Shown here piece by piece: positions 59,130 to 64,000 of a DNA stretch of 64,000 nt. The translations under genes and the position numbers were made by a program. The stretch is from Lepeophtheirus salmonis (lineage: Eukaryota > Arthropoda > Copepoda > Siphonostomatoida > Caligidae): contig NC_052144.2 in assembly GCF_016086655.4 (NCBI RefSeq), positions 32,023,896-32,087,895 of the forward strand, in the 5' to 3' direction. The first letter of the stretch is position 1. Each line of letters starts with the position of its first letter. The notes under the pieces are model-generated. The model ran no database searches. It had not been told where the DNA came from and saw only the letters and a program-made list of their open reading frames with translations.

Positions 59130-59437
59130 ATGTCCTTAAATTTGGCACACTTAGTCAACTTATGCATTTGAGCTTGTGTGCCAAAAATCTACATTACATT
59201 ACTACATAGGGTGAAGCTACATGGAAGAAAGCAAATGGAAGGATGGAGGACTAAACGAATACAATGTATATTATTATTGGCGAGATTCCTTTACATACTA
59301 AAAAGGAAAAGGTCATGATGGGTACGTACAAGATGATAGATTGGTAAAAATAAAACTAATACAAGTTGTAAATACATGCAAGTTAAAATACATCATACCT
59401 GACCAATCACTTACTACTGATTAATATTATACTTTTA
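59130..59437 (+). repeat. Left long inverted repeat
   Basis: Partner of 60,757-61,065. Differences are scattered single bases and one or two single-base indels. Confidence 0.85.
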
Positions 59438-59441
59438 TGTT

Positions 59442-60653
59442 CAGTGAAGTGGCTTAGAATAAACTCAACAGCAGTTCACCTGCGCAACCTATGGGTCATG
59501 GTGTATTATAGAATAGAAGGGTTCCAACCTGGACTGTTTTTACATCATTCAATAGTTATAAATTGCAACGAAATTGCACACGATAATATTTGCTTTCCAT
59601 TGAAATTAGTTAGAATCATATTACTCACAATGATATTGCTTCACGATGATATTCGCCACCACATTTGTGTTTCACAATGATAATGTCCACCAGGATATTA
59701 CAAGGCAACAATATTACCCTCCAACGTGTTTGTTTGCAACATTTTTACCACAATCATTTTAAAGTGAACCAGTTTAAATAAATCGATATCAGGATCTCGG
59801 TAGTGGCGTATGAGATTAAATAAATCTTTCTGACTGTGAATGTACTATCCTTGAAGGGTTTTTCTTTATATAAGCCGTCGCACTTCAAATTAATCTCTTC
59901 TTGGGAAGATTCAAGACTTATCAATCCGTTATCTTGATTTGATATCTTCTATTTAAATAGACTGGAAGTCTTAGGATTTAACAGGGATCCGAAAACAGTA
60001 TTGGGAAGCTCTTTTACTTCTTATGAACAGAAGTGGATCCGATATCGAGTGGCTACATCCTCAAACTATACTAACAAATCAGCAGTGGGGAATGAATATC
60101 TCAATTTTTGTGCTATAGAGATTAAAAATTCAGAACATTTCTTTTTCCTATGTATGTTCGTGCCATAATGAATCCTCAAAATGGAGGAGATATTACAAAA
60201 ACAATGGAACTGCAGAATTACAAAGGTTGATTGGCTAGTGTCAACGGCGTCAAGACACTCAGAAAAATTCAAAATAGAACCTCTGATAGCCAAAATACAA
60301 CCATTATTTTACGCAGTAAGGACTTATGATAAGGCAATACCTAAGGGATGGAGAAGATGACCAAGAGATCAATAACAATATTAAAGTTGATAGGCACAAA
60401 AATTATTCCACTGTCTGCTGATGCATTATAAGCCGTTTGAGGGATCATGAATATAATATAATGCAAAATAAACCCAGGCCCACAGGTTGTACAGGTGAAG
60501 TGCTGCGCCTCAAGGCAGTGAAAACTCAAACGCCGGCGTGTTTAAAGTGCCAAGGAACCTTTCTAACATACTATAAATGTACCTTGCCATTTGTTGTATA
60601 GGTGAACTACTGGGTCCCAAGGCAAGTTTAATTTATCCACTGCCGCTTCCCTG
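59442..60653. repeat. Inner inverted-repeat unit with three copies of a ~20-bp motif
   Basis: Left CAGTGAAGTGGCTTAGAATA and reversed right CAGGGAAGCGGCAGTGGATA define the layer. The motif CAGCAGTTCACCTGCGCAAC (59,469, plus) recurs reversed as CAGCACTTCACCTGTACAAC (ending 60,505) and CAGTAGTTCACCTATACAAC (ending about 60,613). The pattern with a following G-G-G recalls hAT subterminal sequence. Between lie plus-strand protein-like stretches at 59,990-60,350 that I cannot assign. Confidence 0.45.
59575..59705 (+). repeat. Degenerate short tandem pattern (about 17-20 bp units)
   Basis: Variants of CACAATGATATTGC, CACGATGATATTCGCC and CACAATGATAATGTCC follow one another about five times. Worn minisatellite-like array inside the foldback. 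Confidence 0.5.
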
Positions 60654-60756
60654 ATCATTAATGTACCCTTTTAATATACTAAAATACACCCCGTAATATA
60701 TCAAATAGGCCTTTGGTTGGTATGTTACATTTCTGCAACAAAAACCATTTAATGTT

Positions 60757-61065
60757 TAAAAGTATAATATTAATCAGTAGTAAGTGATTGGTCAGGTGTG
60801 ATGTATTTTAACTTGCATGTATTTACAACTTGTATTAGTTTTATTTTTACCAATCTATCATCTTGTATGTACCCATCATGACCTTTTCCTTTTTAGTATG
60901 TAGAGGAATCTCGCCAATAATAATATACATTTTATTCGTTTAGTCCTCCATCCTTCCATTTGCTTTCTTCCATGTAGCTTCCCCCTATGTAGTAATGTAA
61001 TGTAGATTTTTGGCACACAAGCTCAAATGCATGAGTTGACTAAGCGTGCCAAATTTAAGGATCAT
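60757..61065 (-). repeat. Right long inverted repeat
   Basis: Partner of 59,130-59,437. A short reading frame at 61,027 starts inside it and is not supported as a gene. Confidence 0.85.
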
Positions 61066-63013
61066 GAAAAAGTATATGGATTCAAAACGTCGTGTCGACG
61101 TAGTGTTCACAAGTTTAATGACACACAAATTTTTGAAAGGCTAGGGTATAAACAAAAGCTAAAATTTAACGACAATATCAAAATTGTATTAAAAGTAATA
61201 ACATTATTGTTTTAGTTATAAATTTGAATACATAAAGAAATTAGATAATTTATACAAAGTCGAGTGCATAAAGCACAAGTCACAAAATTTAAAAGTGGTT
61301 TCTGAATTGAATCAAATGACTTGTGTAAAACTTTTGTAACTTTCTTGCGGTGTTTGAAAACTACCATTTTCAACAAATGTGTATATTTTTCTATTTCCAC
61401 CCTATTTTCTCTTAAATTCAACAAAAAATACATCATGTATTGTTTTGATGGTTTTTTTTCGAATATTCTGAGAGTTTTAATATTCAGTTATTAACTGTCT
61501 TGGCTCTTTCTGATGGAGGTTTTGTGAAAAATAAAGAAAGAGCTTTGTATTTAATTAACTTTACATATTTAATTTAAAAAAGAAGCTAAAAAGAATGAAT
61601 ATAGACAAAAAACGTGATGATCACAAAACTTCGTCATAAACGAAGGATTTTTTTTTTAATTTACAAATCCTAATTTGTTCAATAAAAATACAAATTGAAG
61701 TGAATTTCTCTAAGGTTAAACAATCTGAAATGATCTAAAATATTTTGTTGAGAATTTGTATTTTTCAATGGTCTTCATATGATTTTTGTTGTTGTGATGT
61801 TGAAAAACTTTGGAATGTATTTGCAATAAAATGTGAAGGAAAAATATCAAAATAAGACAAAATTTAAATTATTTTACTTTGTTTATAAACCTTTAAACTT
61901 TTTTATCGCACTTTTTTGTGTGCCTTCTTTTTGAAGAATAATTTATTTATTTTTTAAATATCATCGATTTATTTACTTAATTACTTATGAACATATAAAA
62001 TAAAACTCTTTATATCAACTTTTCAATTTTTGTAGGTTTTGTAGAACTAAATATATAAGCAAAAACATTTACCTCTAAGATTTCACTTTTGAGGTACAAA
62101 AAATTAGGATATTCCTTATTAATTCAATGAAAAAAGGTGTCCTCCTGGAGGTTGTGTAGTTTTTTTTTTTTTTTTTGTTTTTTTTCCTTAAAAACTTCAA
62201 AGACTCTTGTGTGAGATAATAATTAAAAAACCATAACTAAAAAACAACAGGTAGCACACGAGAAGTCTTGTGCGTGTGTGTAAAATAAATAGTATAAAAC
62301 TATAGGCTGTGTAGTTAACATTATAATATTTTATTACATTATCAGCGTTCCTAGTTTAAAAAAACGTAGTCTCCTAGTCACCAAAACTTGTACACCGACG
62401 GATGATGTGATTCGGTTTTCCTCACCTTTGCATTTTTGATTCGGAGTACAGAAGAAATAACCCAACGACGTGACAAAGGTCCTTGAAGCTATAAATTCAC
62501 ATCATGTTTATTTATGTCTAAATATAATTATTATAATGTAGACACATACATGAACAGTAGGGTGCATCAAACTCATTATGTTCTTTGATTTTCTTGTCTA
62601 TTCTCCTAAATATGTGATTTAGAGAGATAAAAATATGTGCAAAAAATAAGCACAATCGGAGGTGGTCCTGGGTGACTGCCGAGCCCTTGAATTTTTTGAA
62701 CTAAGCTGCAGTATAGTGAAAATTACATATCTCACTTTCCCGCCACATTAAATTGCTTTGTATCCAATATATTGTAATATAAATATTTCTCAAGAAGTGG
62801 AAGGACATCAGGCGATATTATTACAGAACATACTTTTGAATTCTTAAGCGAATGGCAGTGCAAGCAATCGTTGGTAAATATATCTTTCGATACTCACCTT
62901 CGAATATTGGAAATATTACGGCTGCTTGTATTTCTATTTAAATTAAACTTGACCGTGCACTTTTGTAGCCAGTATGCTGTTATCATGTTGGAGAGATAAT
63001 TTTAAATAATGTA
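61066..63013. other. AT-rich stretch, nothing recognised
   Basis: Long T run at 62,160-62,177. CAGTAGGGTGCATCAAACTC at 62,557 has a transposon-end look but no partner. A slightly GC-richer patch at 62,660-62,720 holds no recognised gene. Confidence 0.4.
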
Positions 63014-64000
63014 CCGGGCCGTGCAGAATTATTTACCAATTTTTGTTCAGAACATATCGCGGACAATAATGACATTTCGAATGTCTTGAGAAACAATTTA
63101 TTCATACATTTTTAGAATAATAAAATAGTTTGTGACCAAATTTAATAAATGTAGCAACCATTTGACTCAATGACACTGGTCAGGCGATGTCTGAAGCTGC
63201 CACAGACTTGCTGGATATAATCGGCGTCCATAAAGGCCCAGGCCTTGTTGACAGCAGCCCTTAAGGCATTTATGTTCTTGTGTCGTTTTTTGCAGGCCTT
63301 GGTCTCCACGTGCGCCTAGATAGAGAAGTCTAGTGGGTTCAGATCTGGGCTCTGAGGGGGCCTGTAGTCCTTGGGCCAAAAGTTCATGTTGTCCTTGAGC
63401 CACTCCTGAGCTTTCTTGGAAGCATAAGCGGGTACTCCATCTCGTTGAAACCCCCAAGGAGAGTTGCCGACTATGGATTTGATCCACGGAAGGACCTTGG
63501 ACGCCAGAATCTTCCCGTTGGAGGCCACGAGACCCAACATCATCACCGAAGCAGGATGGTTTGTTGTTGCCACATAGGGGTGCTTATCTTGCACATCTCC
63601 AAAGCTCACAACACGGTCATTTTGCCTGTTGAAAACAGGATCGACTGTAAAATTTTTCTCATCTGAAAAAATGATGATTCGTCAAGATGAGCTCTTGATA
63701 TCATTCAAGATTTTCTTGGCACGCTCAAGTCTGACTTCTCGCTGACGTTCAGTTGGCAGAGGGCGTTCAGTACGCATCAGGGACTTTCCTCCAGCCCTTT
63801 TCAATGCCCTTGAAACAGTTGATCTCGATGTTCCCATCTTTCTGGCCATGTCGGCAATGGACCTGTTGGGAGTCCTCTTAAACACTGCCTTTACTTACCT
63901 TGTTGAGACAGTGGGCTTCCTGCCAGCCCCAGGGGAGTACTTGAGATCACCCCCAGCCTCCAAGTGCTTGGAAACGTTGTGAATTGTCTTCAACGTGGCC
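63014..64000 (-). mobile_element. Tc1/mariner-type transposon, cut by the window edge
   Basis: The left end is probably at 63,014, just after TA (63,012-63,013), reading CCGGGCCGTGCAGAATTATT; the usual CAGGG start may be mutated to CCGGG. The transposase occupies the rest on the minus strand and its N-terminus continues beyond base 64,000. GC content is higher than the flanks, as for the 39-kb element. Confidence 0.7.
63142..64000 (-). pseudogene. Tc1/mariner transposase with three in-frame stops, partial
   Basis: From 64,000 down in one frame: 'GAGRKPTVSTR', stop, 'VKAVFKRTPNRSIADMARK' and 'MGTSRSTVSRALKRAG' (second helix-turn-helix), a stop at 63,682-63,684, 'IIIFSDEKNFTVD' (first catalytic Asp), 'WGFQRDGVPAYASKK' (second Asp) and 'PPQSPDLNPLDFSI' (third Asp). 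Then there is a stop at 63,316-63,318 where the family has Trp, followed by the C-terminus ending 'VIESNGCYIY', stop at 63,142-63,144. The spacing between the second and third Asp counts as 36. No frameshift seen, only point stops, so the copy is fairly young. First helix-turn-helix lies outside the window. Confidence 0.85.

Larger units (their letters stand above)
59130..61065. mobile_element. 1.9-kb foldback element with ~308-bp terminal inverted repeats
   Basis: 59,130-59,437 matches the reverse complement of 60,757-61,065 at about 95% by eye, starting CCTTAAATTTGGCAC and including CATTTGAGCTTGTG. The inner 1.3 kb has a second, weaker inverted layer (59,442 inward against 60,653 inward). 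No transposase domain is recognised inside. The arms are much more alike than those of the 9-12 kb foldback, so it is younger or corrected by gene conversion. No target duplication could be settled. Confidence 0.75.

Noticed and set aside
59461..60529. AAACTCAA at 59,461 and 60,522 as an exact 8-bp hAT target duplication
   Set aside because: The inverted similarity continues outside the left copy, so the element end does not lie there; the match is likely chance.
63167..63487. 106-codon minus-strand frame overlapping the last transposase
   Set aside because: It is in a different frame from the conserved catalytic blocks, which continue through it to the normal C-terminus.
1..64000. Bacterial-type systems (CRISPR, operons, phage, toxin-antitoxin)
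   Set aside because: No arrays, ribosome-binding sites or compact gene runs; all recognisable coding remains are eukaryotic transposable elements.

Overview
This is an AT-rich (roughly 70% by eye) eukaryotic nuclear window with no operons, no long intact open reading frames, and no rRNA, tRNA or CRISPR that I can support. Nearly everything recognisable is decayed mobile DNA: many Tc1/mariner-type transposons, LINE fragments, one Ty3/gypsy retrotransposon, two hAT remnants, a Pif1/Helitron-like helicase tail and two large inverted-repeat (foldback) structures. This repeat mix and base composition suggest an arthropod, and the Tc1/mariner and gypsy flavours remind me of parasitic copepods such as salmon lice. 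That organism guess comes from memory, not from a search.

Layout. 1-3.5 kb: two LINE remnants end to end (an L1-like ORF2, then an ORF1 plus internally deleted ORF2 with its 3' tail; the tail recurs at 17.2-17.6 kb). 6.8-7.5 kb: a palindromic mariner made of two copies of the same 3' end. 9.0-12.2 kb: a 3.2-kb foldback whose two arms carry the same ORF1-like gene start pointing inward. 15.3-16.5 kb: two mariner fragments in opposite orientation. 20.0-21.7 kb: an unclassified coding-like block with a decayed CCHC knuckle. 22.6-26.5 kb: a minus-strand Ty3/gypsy element with gag, protease, RT/RNase H and integrase remnants, a polypurine tract and a putative 3' LTR. 27.1-27.9 kb: a Tc1 deletion derivative. 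30.9 kb: a mariner C-terminal scrap. 32.0-32.3 kb: a helicase tail followed by a hairpin. 33.9-35.7 kb: two internally deleted mariners. 39.0-40.3 kb: the best-preserved element, a 1,320-bp DD37D transposon with matching 25-bp inverted repeats and TA target sites, spoiled by one stop and one frameshift. 44.0-49.5 kb: LINE endonuclease and reverse-transcriptase fragments plus another mariner. 50.3-54.2 kb: two hAT pieces. 55.4-56.7 kb: two Tc1-like N-termini in series. 59.1-61.1 kb: a second foldback with arms of about 308 bp around an inner inverted-repeat unit. 63.0-64.0 kb: a Tc1/mariner cut by the window edge.

The only candidate host gene is a 72-codon reading frame at 58,273-58,491 (minus) with a signal peptide and four cysteines at exact nine-residue intervals. 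Everything else appears to be non-functional genomic fossil. The genes do not form a pathway; the window records repeated insertion, internal deletion and inverted duplication. Percent identities are judged by eye, and no database search was possible.
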